A stretch of DNA of 64,000 bases from Bactericera cockerelli. Its lineage: Eukaryota > Arthropoda > Insecta > Hemiptera > Triozidae. A program made the position numbers and the translations under genes. The DNA lies in NCBI GenBank assembly GCA_024516035.1, contig CM044958.1:25496727-25560726 (forward strand), in the 5' to 3' direction. The notes under the pieces are model-generated. The model did not search any database. It was not told the DNA's origin and worked only from the letters and a program-made list of their open reading frames with translations. Shown here piece after piece: positions 30,120-42,332 of the stretch; position 1 is the first letter of the stretch; every line of letters starts with the position of its first letter.

Positions 30120-33100
30120 ATGTTTTGGTGTTGTAATAAACTTTTTTTGTTACTTTATTTTTATTTTTGTAGTTTAAAAAAAATCAATATAAATATTTTT
30201 CTCCAATAATGTTGAATTACGCTTTAGGACTAAATGAAATACACAAAAAATGTCAAACAAACCCATGAAACTATTAATTTATCTTACAGAATACAATGTT
30301 TATGTAATAATACTAACTAGAAGCTAAATTGTTACATGCACGAGCTCAATACTTCTTTAAAATATTCTGATTAAATAATTACTCTTGAGTACAAGTTAAT
30401 TAATGTAACAATATTTTTGTAGATTGAGATATTTTTTAATATGTATGTAATTGGAAATTATTGACCCCAAGATTGAGGCATTTAGTTCATAAAATATGCC
30501 TCTTTCGACTTAAGAGAGGATTTTAGGGTCTATTCGGGCCCATGTTAAAAGAACAAAATGACCTTCATTTTAGCTCTAGTACACGTTGCTAAAAGGTTAT
30601 TAAATTTTCAGCGACACCGTGTATAGAATTGTCGAATTATCGTGTATAAATTTAAATAAATAAAATATGTCAATTTTGTTGTAGACTGATAGTGAAAATT
30701 TGAAAAAAAAAGTTGCCGTCCCCAAATTTGTACACTTTAATAGAGCAAACTAAAAAAGTTATAGCATTAGCTGTACATGTATTTAACATTAAGGTTATAC
30801 CTTTGTAGTTGATTTAATATTCCCATTGCTAATTTATTATATTGAATTTTTTAGTCAAAAATGAATAATTATAATTCAGTTAGTTAAAAAGAGCAACAGA
30901 AAATCCTCAACTGTCAAATTCATGATAGGAAAAAAACACAAGACCAAAATTCTCATTTTTTATAACAAAAGTTTTTAGATTTCAAATTATTTTTATTGAA
31001 AATCGCGAGATTCTATTTATAGAAGAAACATCAATTAAAAAAGGGGATTTTTTTTTTTTTAAATATTATGACAGGACCTGATCTTTTCACCAACAGAAAA
31101 TGCAATACAATTAAATATGTAATCTAAATATTTAATATTGTGTATTATTTTATTATTTACATTAAGCTAAACCGGGGAAAAGGGAATGCTGGGTAATGTT
31201 ACTCATAAATATTAAATTAACTCTTAATTTATATTATATTGTAAAGGCACTTGTGGTATATGAACCTAAATGTAAAATGTAACAGAAAAATATTAGAAAA
31301 CTAAAGCCGGTTTCACACTCAGCGCAAAATTCTTTTTCTCGTTCTGTTTCAAATTTTGAATCCAAAGTGGTGTTAAGCGTTACGCAGCAGTGTTCAAGTC
31401 TGTAGGATTTCAACTATGTAATTTGAAACGCTTCGCAAGGTTTCGAAAAAAAAAAAAAAAAAAATGTTGCGCTCAGTGGGGAATCGGCTTATATGCATCA
31501 ACACGAGGAATCTTGCAACACATTATATTGTACAGTTATTTCTCCAGTAATAAAAGGCTGTGATTGAGTTTCCTTAGCTTTTTTCCAAAACATTTATTTT
31601 TCCTCAGTTTATAAATTGCTTTTTCATAATATAATAAATATGCCATAACCAATACGTATTTAAATGTAATTAGAATAAATAATTTCACAATGTGACAACA
31701 CAACCAGACAAACTATCTTATCTATGACTTAATAATCAAATGAAATATACACGGATTCTGTAGACCCTTGCATTGAACATTAGGTCAACTTTGGTTTGAA
31801 ACATGAGTACCAGAGTTTTATTGACAATATTGACGAATTCATCAGCAAATGCTTTAAATCAAGACTACCTTGAGTATTTCAAATATTCAACTGTTGAAAC
31901 AGAAATCGCTAGCAATTACGAGTAGACACGTAGACCTTGCGAAGAAACAAATTCTTACCTTTATCACCATTAAAGCAAAAACAAGTAATCTATTCACAAA
32001 TAAAAACATTACGGGCTAAATTATAATATGAGATTACAAAAAGAGATAAGGCGGGGAGACTGTCCCTCAAGTCAAACTATTGTGCTCTGTGATTGGTAAA
32101 AAAAACCCGACTTGGGGGACAGTGTGCCCTTATTTATGTTGTAATCCTAGTTTATAATTTGGCCCTAGCCCCTAGGTCAATAAATTCAATGTGAGAGACA
32201 ATTTTTTATAATTTCTAGGCTTGTTGTAAAAACAGCTCTTTGTAATATTATAACTTTTACTTAAGCCTCTTATTCATCTTAGAGGAAACAGCCTCCTGAT
32301 CGAAGTTCTTGACATCGATTACATAAATTTCCATTTAGTCTTGTTTTTATTACATAAATTGTATACGTTTCAATGAATAACTTCTTTTTAAAACATAGTT
32401 CACATTTTACAAAAGAAAAAAAAATTTCAAGTACCAATGAAGCTAATAAAAAAATTAAAGTTAAAATTAAAACCGAGTTTTAATAAATAGATCTCTGACA
32501 TTATATAAAACGTTTAAATTTGGCACTTAATTTTATACTTACTTAATCTAAATAAGAAAAAGAAAACAAAATTATGTTAAAAAATAGATAAACGAGGAAG
32601 ACCTAGAAAAATGCAAGGTTATTTTTATTAAACCTTATAACTCCATTTTTTTTATTTTTAAAGATGAGTGTTTCACAGCCGTTTTTATTTCGTAGACATG
32701 AAACAGGAGCTACTGTAGACGTTTTTGGTCTGTATTGTAGCCTGCCCATCCCGTAGTATGCCTCCCCTTTGATGGGCGGGAAGTGACACAATACTTCCCA
32801 TTTAGGTGCTGGGTCAACACGAGCGCACCGGAAGGTAGATAATAACATTATGATATAATATCTATCTTAAGCGAAAATTGCGTGTACTTCAACTTTCCCT
32901 ACTTCAACTGCGTTTTCCCTATTCAACTGTAAATAAATAAATTCTTGTAAAGTGATTTATTTGGTATGATAAATATGGATTATATTTACTCAATCCAAAA
33001 AATCTCAATCTATTAAGAAATAAGATGAGAACTCAAAAATCAATTACATCCTGTACCTTGGACACAGAAAAACAATCTTCACACTTGTGCAATAAGACAG

Positions 33101-34436
33101 TGGGACACTTTCTACGGTACAAAAAATGCATTCTATTGATCTTGACATCATCATCCTAAATATTGGATGCACACATACTAGTAACAGAACAAGATTGTGG
33201 TTCGGGATACATGGTATTGAACACGAAGTCTCATCAATGCTTGTTTAAAGCAATATAGCAAGAGAAACTGACAACATCTTCGAAAAATAAATTTACCTAC
33301 TATTTATTATGTATGTAAACTATGTGTATTGTACAAATGTACATATTAAAGTTATCATGGCGTGAACGATGGATTCATCTTGTTTATGAAAGAAACCAAA
33401 GAAATTGAAGTTATAAGTTAACAGAAAGTTTTCATAAATGATAAAATGTTTCAATTTCAATTGAAAAAAAAAACACATCGATATGACATAGAACGTAGTT
33501 AGATGTAAAAATACAATACAAAATTAAGTGTTTCATTAGATTGAAAATACTTAAATATCCAGATATCCTCTCCATTCTGTCTATTTCAATTAAATACCTC
33601 ATTCTATTCAGATCTTATATTTAAAACTATGACGGAAAAAACTCAAAAGTACGAGGAGGATTAACACAAACACAATACTAAAATATATTACAGGACCATA
33701 TTTTAAATGTTTGAACCAACGTAAAATTTCAAGAAATACAATCCAGGCAAATATAGAAGGAATAAGAGAGGAAGAGTAGTTATTAGAGAAACTGTTTTAC
33801 TCACTTTCAAATAAAACTCTCAGTTTCCACTTGGAAAATAAAATACAAAGCCATAGTAAACAACCTTATTCATTCTTGTTCCAAGTTTTGAAATAATGAG
33901 ATTGATGATCAAGCTTGTATTAAAATAAATAAATTCAAGAGAACCATTTTCGTAACACATAGGTTATAGTAAACATTAGAAGAAAATTAAGAGAAATCTT
34001 CTTATTACACAAAAGAAATGAAGGAAACATTACAGATTCCCAATATTATCTGTTTAGAAGAGAAAAAATACGAGAAAAAAGGAGTACAACACATATATAT
34101 TTAGATTTCGCAATAAAACAGGAGAGCTTAATTCGTTCGGATATGCTATCCATTCAATTTCTAAAAATTCTGATACGATACTAGCAAAAATAATGTCTTA
34201 CAGAACATTGATTCAATTTCGGTTTATTGCTCACAATAATAACATTTTTGTCTGACCAAATTTCCAACATTAATTTCTGTTCCAATTTCTCACTCATTTT
34301 CTGTTCAAATTTCAAAAGGAAAGGAATAAGGAGAGAAGGGAAATCACAATAAGGCTATGCAGGGGAAACAACAGGAGGGGGGATTGAGCCAACAATCTCA
34401 GAACTTGTGGTGGGCCCGACCTTCGCGCCGATAATA
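30120..34436. other. AT-rich intergenic region / atlastin 3' flank
   Basis: About 4.3 kb with no credible coding exon on either strand. It includes the dispersed repeat at 32585-32845. The part nearest 34436 should be the atlastin 3' UTR. A minus-strand AATAAA at 34223-34228, about 210 bp past the stop, is one candidate 3' end, but several others exist further down. Confidence 0.5.
32585..32845. repeat. Dispersed repeat (AAAGATGAGTGTTTCACA family), copy 1
   Basis: Matches 41640-41885 nearly throughout: TAGATAAACGAGGAAGACCT, AAAGATGAGTGTTTCACA, GAAACAGGAGCTACTGTAGA, GGTCTGTATTGTAGCC and CACAATACTTC. Non-coding. Confidence 0.75.
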
Positions 34437-37400
34437 TCAGGACTGGTGGGGTCGCCCGTTGTGTGAGGTCTGACGGGTGTAGGCAGCCCCTGCACCGCCC
34501 GCCTGGCCCATGTAAGAGTTACTGCGGGACAGTACTGCTGTTTCCACGCCTTTCTCAATCACAGCTTTGTAGCCGGGCTTCATGACCTGCGGGAAACGAG
34601 GCAGAGTTTATTTTCAGTATATTTTATGATGTAACATTATTTGTTTATGTTAAGTTTAAGTCCACTTGAAGCTCAAAAACGGAAAAAGATGACATTTTCT
34701 ATGATATTGCTATCTTTCAGTCAAGAGAAACCTATCATTTGTTTTGGGTACATACTCGTATAATACAGTCCTCATTAAAACGTAGACTTTACTTTAAGTC
34801 AACGTTACTTCATCTTTTCAAGTAATAAAAAATGGAAATCTAATATTTCCATTATTATGCAAGTAAACCTAATTATTATGCAAATAACGTCACGGAGTGG
34901 CCATGCCCACACATTTCACCCCCAGCCCTGAGCAAAGCGACGCTTTTGTATTATATTTATGTAAAAATTATTATTAATTAATGAATTAATAATTTGGTCT
35001 GTGAATTTTTTTGAAATCAAGTTTTAGTTTTTTCAATATGAAATATTCTGTTTAAATACTACAGGGTACCTACATTGTCCCACACTGTATTGGCCACGTC
35101 ATCTATCTTCACTCCGACTTCCACCATCTCCCCGCTGTACCTGAAAACACAAACAAGAAAGCCAAGTGTGTTAAAACACAGAGTTTGAAAAAATCTACAC
35201 ATGTTTCAGGAAGGATCGAAGAAAAAAATTCAAAGAAAAGAAAAACATTAAGGTAGAGCGCGTTTTAAAGCACAGTTCATGTTTTTCCTGTGGATTATAG
35301 ATTCATTTAAATTTTAAACTAATTAAATTTTTGTGAATGTTGTTGTAATGTTACAGAAATAGTAACACCTTAAATATACAGAGACTATGCAGGTGTGATG
35401 TATAACATTATTTACTTATATATTTGACGAACAGTGGAACAATTGATCGAATAATAGAAGAAGAGATTGGGTGGAAGAGATTGCCATTGGCAATAACCCC
35501 GCCCTTTAGTTAGGACTTATGCTTTTATGTAATATTTTCTATTCTTTTTCATTTTTATTGTATATATTGTTTCCATTTTTTCCATTGTTAAACTAATTAT
35601 TTGCATGTACATAATGTCCATTAAGACCTAATAAAGCGTTGTATAATAATAAGAAGCCGACTTACCGGATGTAGGCCCAAGTGATGAGCGTGAGCAAGGA
35701 TACCCCCATGCACAGGTTGCAAGTGTTGGCCACAGAGTAGAGGCCCAGCAAGCCGCACACACCCGACACAATGTAGAAGAGAACCGCAACCGCGAAGAAG
35801 ACAGACGGTGTGCGCGCGGCCTTGAAGATATTCTTGCTTTCGTTGTGCGCCTTAAACTTCTCGAACTCCTCATCAATGTCCTGGCACAAGACAACGTACA
35901 TTAGTTACATACATATTCATAGGGTTCATAATAAAAATGTCCTGCCACATGGCAACGTACTGTTCTGCTTGTTGTGTAACACCACTGAACGAAATCCCTG
36001 AACAGCCTAGCTAGCAAATGATGCAAGTGTTTCCATATGAAAGATAGATTTGTACTAGACATCAATGAGCATTGCACATGCAACATCACTTGCACGTAAT
36101 TCCATAACATTGATCACACAGTACCTATGCATTTTCCTATTAATAAATTCATACATCACTTCTTGGCCTCGTACCAATGGTTATTTCTTTAATATTATAA
36201 ATGAAATTTTATGATAGGTAAATCCTATTTAAATTTTTAGCTACATTATTCGCATGCTCATAAAAAAATAATTTCCTGAAGTTTTTGTTCCGTTTGTTTT
36301 GCTAATGAAGGCTAAGCACAATAATAGATACATTGAACAAAACATTGACTGTCTGTATTCTGAAGAGGCGACCTGTATGTATCAGCACTGTTTAGTATGA
36401 ATTCCTGTTACTCATTCTCATCACCTGAACATAATCAGAAAAATAATCATCTGTACAAAAACGACTGAAAAATACTAGTAAAAAAACGTTGCTTTGTGTT
36501 TTGCTTGGTTTATTATTCCAGCAGTTTCCTTCAGTCATGGAAATTCAGGGTCGGGCTGTAAGCTTTGCCACTCACTTACATGTAGGCATGAAACCATCAG
36601 GAAGTTTATACCTAGTTATGTGAATAATATTTTCGATATTCACTATTTTGATAAATTAGCCCAGTCAGAATTGCTTCAACCAGACCAAAAACTCAATCAA
36701 TATGTATGGCCTACTCTTATTATCCATTACAATGCGCTCCCCTTTCAAAGATACCTGATTCATTTCTTCAAGACATTGATAAATCAGTCAGAAGTACAGT
36801 GAATTTAAAATTTTGAATTTTTTAAACAGGGATTTAAAATTTTGAAATTGAGCTCATAACATTTCTGGACGAATTAGGCTTTCCTGATTAAAAAAAAAAA
36901 AGATAATAGTAACTTGAGGTATGTTGATTTAAATAAATATTGCAAATGCTCACCAGATCGAGCTTCTCCAGGTAGGAGCTGGAGAATTCCTCCCCGCCCA
37001 TCTTCCGGGTGGAGGTGAACTGGTTGATGGCTTGCTTCTTGATGTCCACGTGCTGCGCCTCCAGCTGACTTAGGTTCAGGTAGGGCTGGTTGCCTCCGCA
37101 CACAGCGTCCATCTGACTGCTGTACACTTCCTGGAGGGGTGACAAAACAAAGCTCAAGAAAAGAGGAAAAGTTGAAATCTTAATATTCTCTATTGTAAAA
37201 GTCATTGTCAGCCAGCGTCGATGGCATGTTGAATACACCGGTTCCCTCAGAACACCGAAGTTAAGACATTAAGACTTGGATGGGTGACCATTCAAATTCT
37301 AATTCTCGTGACGCTGGCTTTTCCCGACTCCACTCAGGCTGGGTGAGGTCAATGTGAGTAGCAGGTTTGTGAGTTTCCTGCGAATGGAGGGTAAAACCCC

Positions 37401-40400
37401 CGTCGTGATATGACCATGGCAGTTGAAAGCGACGTTAAACCCCACTTAAAAAAAAAGTCATTGTAAGGTCTCTCCTTAGAAGAATTCCTTAGGGAGAGAG
37501 CCACAAAAATTGTAAAGAAAAACTAAAATAAATATACATTATTACATTACATTACATTACAAGTTTACGTACCTATACAGGGTGTCCCGTATACAGATGC
37601 AAATATTTTGAGGGTAGGTTCAGCCCACCGTGGACTATCATATGAGCGAAACTTGCAGTGGGGCATTTTGCTTCGTTAAAGAGTTATGGCCAAATCCCTG
37701 TTTTTCCCACAGGTCTAGAGGTCACTTGGATCGATGCACGTTTTTAAAGAAATGATAGCCAGTAAGTAATTTTTGACTTCATGTATGGATAGTCATGCAT
37801 ATTTCACTTGAAATGCAGTTGGTTGCATAAAAAAATATTGAAAGACCAGAGAGATATTTAATCATAAGTTCAATACTTTTCTAAAATTTGATTTTTCCCT
37901 CTTCTCCCTTTCATGAATTTAAAGTACTTCTACAGTTGCAATTCTACGTATCAGTAGTTAAAAAAATACCCTATTATGTTTAGTTTTAGAAAATAGAAAG
38001 CTCATTTATATTACTTTAAAGATCATGGAATGCAGTACACACAAAGCTCAAAAAACACTTCTGAATCATGATGGAAAATTCAAAGTTGGCTGAATTTTAA
38101 CAGAATTGGCGCGTAATTTGAGGTATAAATACACTGCTCTGGGATGTTTAACAGAGGGAAATTGATCATTCACAGTGGTCGGTCGGTGTAAACTTTTATG
38201 TGAATAGGGTTACAGGGTTATCATAAGGAATACACATGGAGAAAGACTCTGCGCTAACAACAAAAATTATGATTTTATTTTTAGAAGTAAAATTAAAAAT
38301 ATCATTTTTGTGTTTATCACCATCATGATATCAAAAACATAACAAATAGTGCCGAAAATCAACCTTGGGTAAAACTCTAACATCCAACCTTAAGGTTACT
38401 ATTATTATTAATACTTTATTGATAAACTACAAACATGATACATTCTGCAACACAGGACATGAAATGAAAAGAACCCAAAAGAATATGTAGCGAACCAAGG
38501 GCAAGGTTAAAGCTTGTGGCTTTCTCTTCCACCAACCAAATTGATCGCCTTGTTATTTTAACTATTAGATTTGATTGATATAGTTGGTTAATAGAACTAT
38601 TTGTACTCAGAAAATTTTCATTTATAACTTGCAGTTGACACAAAAATAGTCACACAGACCGCTTCAGGCATCGAGTGTTCTTCAAAATGCAATAGCGCCC
38701 AGATTCAAAATTTGAAAGATGTGTTTCTCTCCTTCTGGTGCTCATTCGTTCCTTCACGCGTCTGAAAGAACTTTGTATTTATTGAAACAAAATAGCAAAG
38801 GGTATTTTTTTACCTAGTGATACGCAGAATTGCAATTGTAGAAGTACTCTAAGTTCACGAAAGGGAAAAAAGGGAAAAATCGAATTTCAGAAAAATATTG
38901 AACTTATGATTAAATATCTCTCTGGTCTTTCAATATTTTTTTATGCAACCAACTGCATTTCAAGTGAAATATGCATGACTATCCATACATGAAGTCAAAA
39001 ATTACTTACTGGCTATCATTTCTTTAAAAACGTGCATCGATCCAAGTGACCTCTAGACCTGTGGGAAAAACAGGGATTTGGCCATAACTCTTTAACGAAG
39101 CAAAATGCCCCACTGCAAGTTTCGCTCATATGATAGTCCACGGTGGGCTGAACCTACCCTCAAAATATTTGCATCTGTATACGGGACACCCTGTATATTT
39201 TTAACCATTACTTTTTAGTTGGCAACTGCATAATTTTATTTTGATAATTGTAAAATGTAATGAATTAGTGTCTTTTTTTATTGAATTTTATTGTATAATA
39301 ATTAGACCGTTGAAGGTTATTGCTAAGATGATTGGCAACACTGATTTTACCTTTAGATTTTTCTTCTTGTTCATCTAGTCAAACAAAAATGATACCAACA
39401 TGTATTTTATTCAATTCATTTTATTGTACCTACACGAAACACAAAAGGTAAAATCAGGGTGTCTACTAAATGGCCAAAGTAAAATTCCCTGACTTTTCCA
39501 GGTTTTCCAGACCATTTTTCCAGTTTCTCCAGTCTACTTTTTTAAGGAGACATTACATTATACTCGTATGTATATTATACATATAGGACCTCAATCTGCC
39601 TTCTATTTTTTTTTTTTTTTTTGCACGCCCACCGCCTAGAAATATTAGGTATGTACAAATTGCTTACTCATGTACTGATTGATTATTAGTACACAAAAGG
39701 TAATGTATATTAAAATAATAGTAAATATTAGACATGTCATATTTTTACAAAATGTGTTTGGCTCCTTGCTTTTTTTTTTTTTTTTAAATCTAGTGTGATC
39801 TCCACAAGACTTTCCTACCCTATTGCTAAGAAATCACCAATTCTTCTCTCGTAAATTTGATAAAAGTTCGCTAAACAAATTATACTCTTATATTTTTTGA
39901 AATTTTGCCGAATACAATACTTTTTTCATTATATGATAAGGAAAGGTAAAACTAAGTGTAATAAATGAACACAAAAATAGGAACCCTAAAGAAAATTGAA
40001 GAACTTTCAGGGAAAACCCTGAAAAAAAAACCTGCTAAAAATTTGTTAATCTTATCAAAAAGTGGTTAAGAGTGTTTTGTGTTTCTTATTAAAGAAGCAT
40101 TATCACACTGCCTGGATTACAGTGGCGCCGCAGGCGAATTTTTTTTTATTTATCATTTTCATGACAAAATTGGAGCTTGAAAAAAATTCCCTGACTCTTG
40201 GTGTTTTTTCACAAAATTCCCTGACTTATGGTGTTTTTTCACAAAATTCCCTGACTTTTCCCTGACTTTTTTGGTCTCGAAAAATTCCCTGACAATTCCA
40301 GGTTTTCCCTGACCAGTAGACACCCTGTAAAATGTATAAGTAAAACGTCAGAAAATAATAATTAAATTTAGAGGGGAAGGAAATTGGTTGCAATTGTAAA

Positions 40401-42283
40401 CAAATACTTAAAGATACAAATATTACCTTAGCAGCAGCCACGGCAGACAGGTTGTTAGCCTCAGCAGTGGCCACTAGCATGGACTTGGGCTCTGGCAACT
40501 CGTCACCAGAGAAAAGATTCAGATAAGATTTGAAATACTGCACCAGATCTTTAGCTTTCACTCGCTGGCCCGAAATTTCTTTGAGGAGAAGATTCTTGGG
40601 AGCGAGAAGAAGAGGGACTAGCTGGGAAAGGGATTCTTTGAAGTCTGGCTCTATGTCTGGGGGCGAGAAATAGGAGACTCAGTACTAAACTGGATGAGAA
40701 GTATAGTATAGTATCGTATAGTAGAGCTTTATTTAGACTGTCGGCTCGAGACAGGAAGTCCCATTACGCTAACAGTTTGTAAACAAGTATAGCAGCATTG
40801 AAAATCAATTTTTCTGCAAGAGGACTTAAAAAATACATTCACCATAACAGTTTCTTTTTAATGGCATGTACAAGGTGTCTAATGATTATAATGATACTCA
40901 ATCATATTAATTAGTAGGTCTATCGGTAACACACACCATTCCCTACTTCGCCTGACACACAGTACTTTCATAAATGATTTGATGTTAAATTGCTGCATGG
41001 CGAGTTGAAATTTTTCCAAATCTTTCAATCCTTAAAAAGTGACCAGCTAGCTGGGCTGTTCAGGGGTTTTGTTCAGTGGTGTTAAACAACAAACAGAGCA
41101 GTCCATAATCGAATTATTTTTGTCGCAGCATTTTTTTTTTTTTTTTTTTTTTTAAGGAGAGGTGGTAAAATCTGTAGACGAACACTAGATTTTACCCTAG
41201 TGAACAGTGTGAGTACTGAGATGCGGACAACAGTGCATCATCCTCACTAAAAACCACCTTTCCCCCTAAACATATGATCCCGGAACCGTTCAAAACATTA
41301 CATCGGGTAGTCGCAGCATGGAATAAAACTAGTGTATACCTTTCAAACGGCCGTCGAACTTGGGGTTAGTGGCCACCTTGAGGCCAGGGTGAGGCATGAG
41401 GAAGCAGCTGATCTCGCTGAAGCAGCTCTTGATGTGCTCTCGCAGGGACTGCAGCTCTGCGTGTTGCTTCTCCGAGACTTGCAGGCGCCGCTCCAGGATG
41501 CGGCGACCACCCTCCTCGCCATAGTCCGCCTCGTACGGGAAGCTCCAGTCACGCACTGGGGGGACACACACATTTTTTTTAAAGATGAGTGTTTAACAGC
41601 CGTTTTTATTTTGTAGTCATGAACTAAATTATGGTAAAAAATAGATAAACGAGGAAGACCTAGAAAAATGCAAGGTTATTTTTATTAAACCTTATAACTC
41701 AATTTCTTTTTTTTTAAAGATGAGTGTTTCACACTCTTTTTTTATTTTGTAGTCATGAAACAGGAGCTACTGTAGACGCTTGTGGTCTGTATTGTAGCCG
41801 GCCTATCCTGTAGTATGCCCTCTGATGGGTGAGAAATGACACAATACTTCTCATTTAGGTGATGGGTCAACATGAGATTACTGGGAGTTATCCCTTACAA
41901 AAAATTATAACCAAATAACTTTATCCATTTAATAACTGAGTTACCAAGGAACTGTAGTCGCTGGAAGGGTTTGGTCCCTGTATCGGCGAGGGCAAGTCTT
42001 CCGTACTCTGTGAACAATTGTAAATGCTGTAGATCATCCTCCTGAATGTTCTGAGACAGGTTGTATATCTGAATTGAGCTCAACATGGTGCTTAGTGCAA
42101 ACACAGTAGCACAATCTCGCACTGTACTCTCACTATCAAATGTACCCTGGGTGTCAAGCAGTACAACAGCAACCTGAGGAGAAGAAAGTAACAGACAGGG
42201 GTTACCTGTTAATTATAAATAAATTTTACTTGTATGTGGTTTTGACTACATAGAAAGTACATAAATATTTAAAATACATAAAT

Positions 42284-42332
<49 letters not shown>

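Noticed and set aside
34355..34558. 67-codon minus frame over the last atlastin exon
   Set aside because: Out of phase with the upstream atlastin exons; the in-phase reading ends at 34437.
36494..36802. 102-codon open frame in an atlastin intron
   Set aside because: No domain, no splice context and no repeats of the pattern; probably chance.
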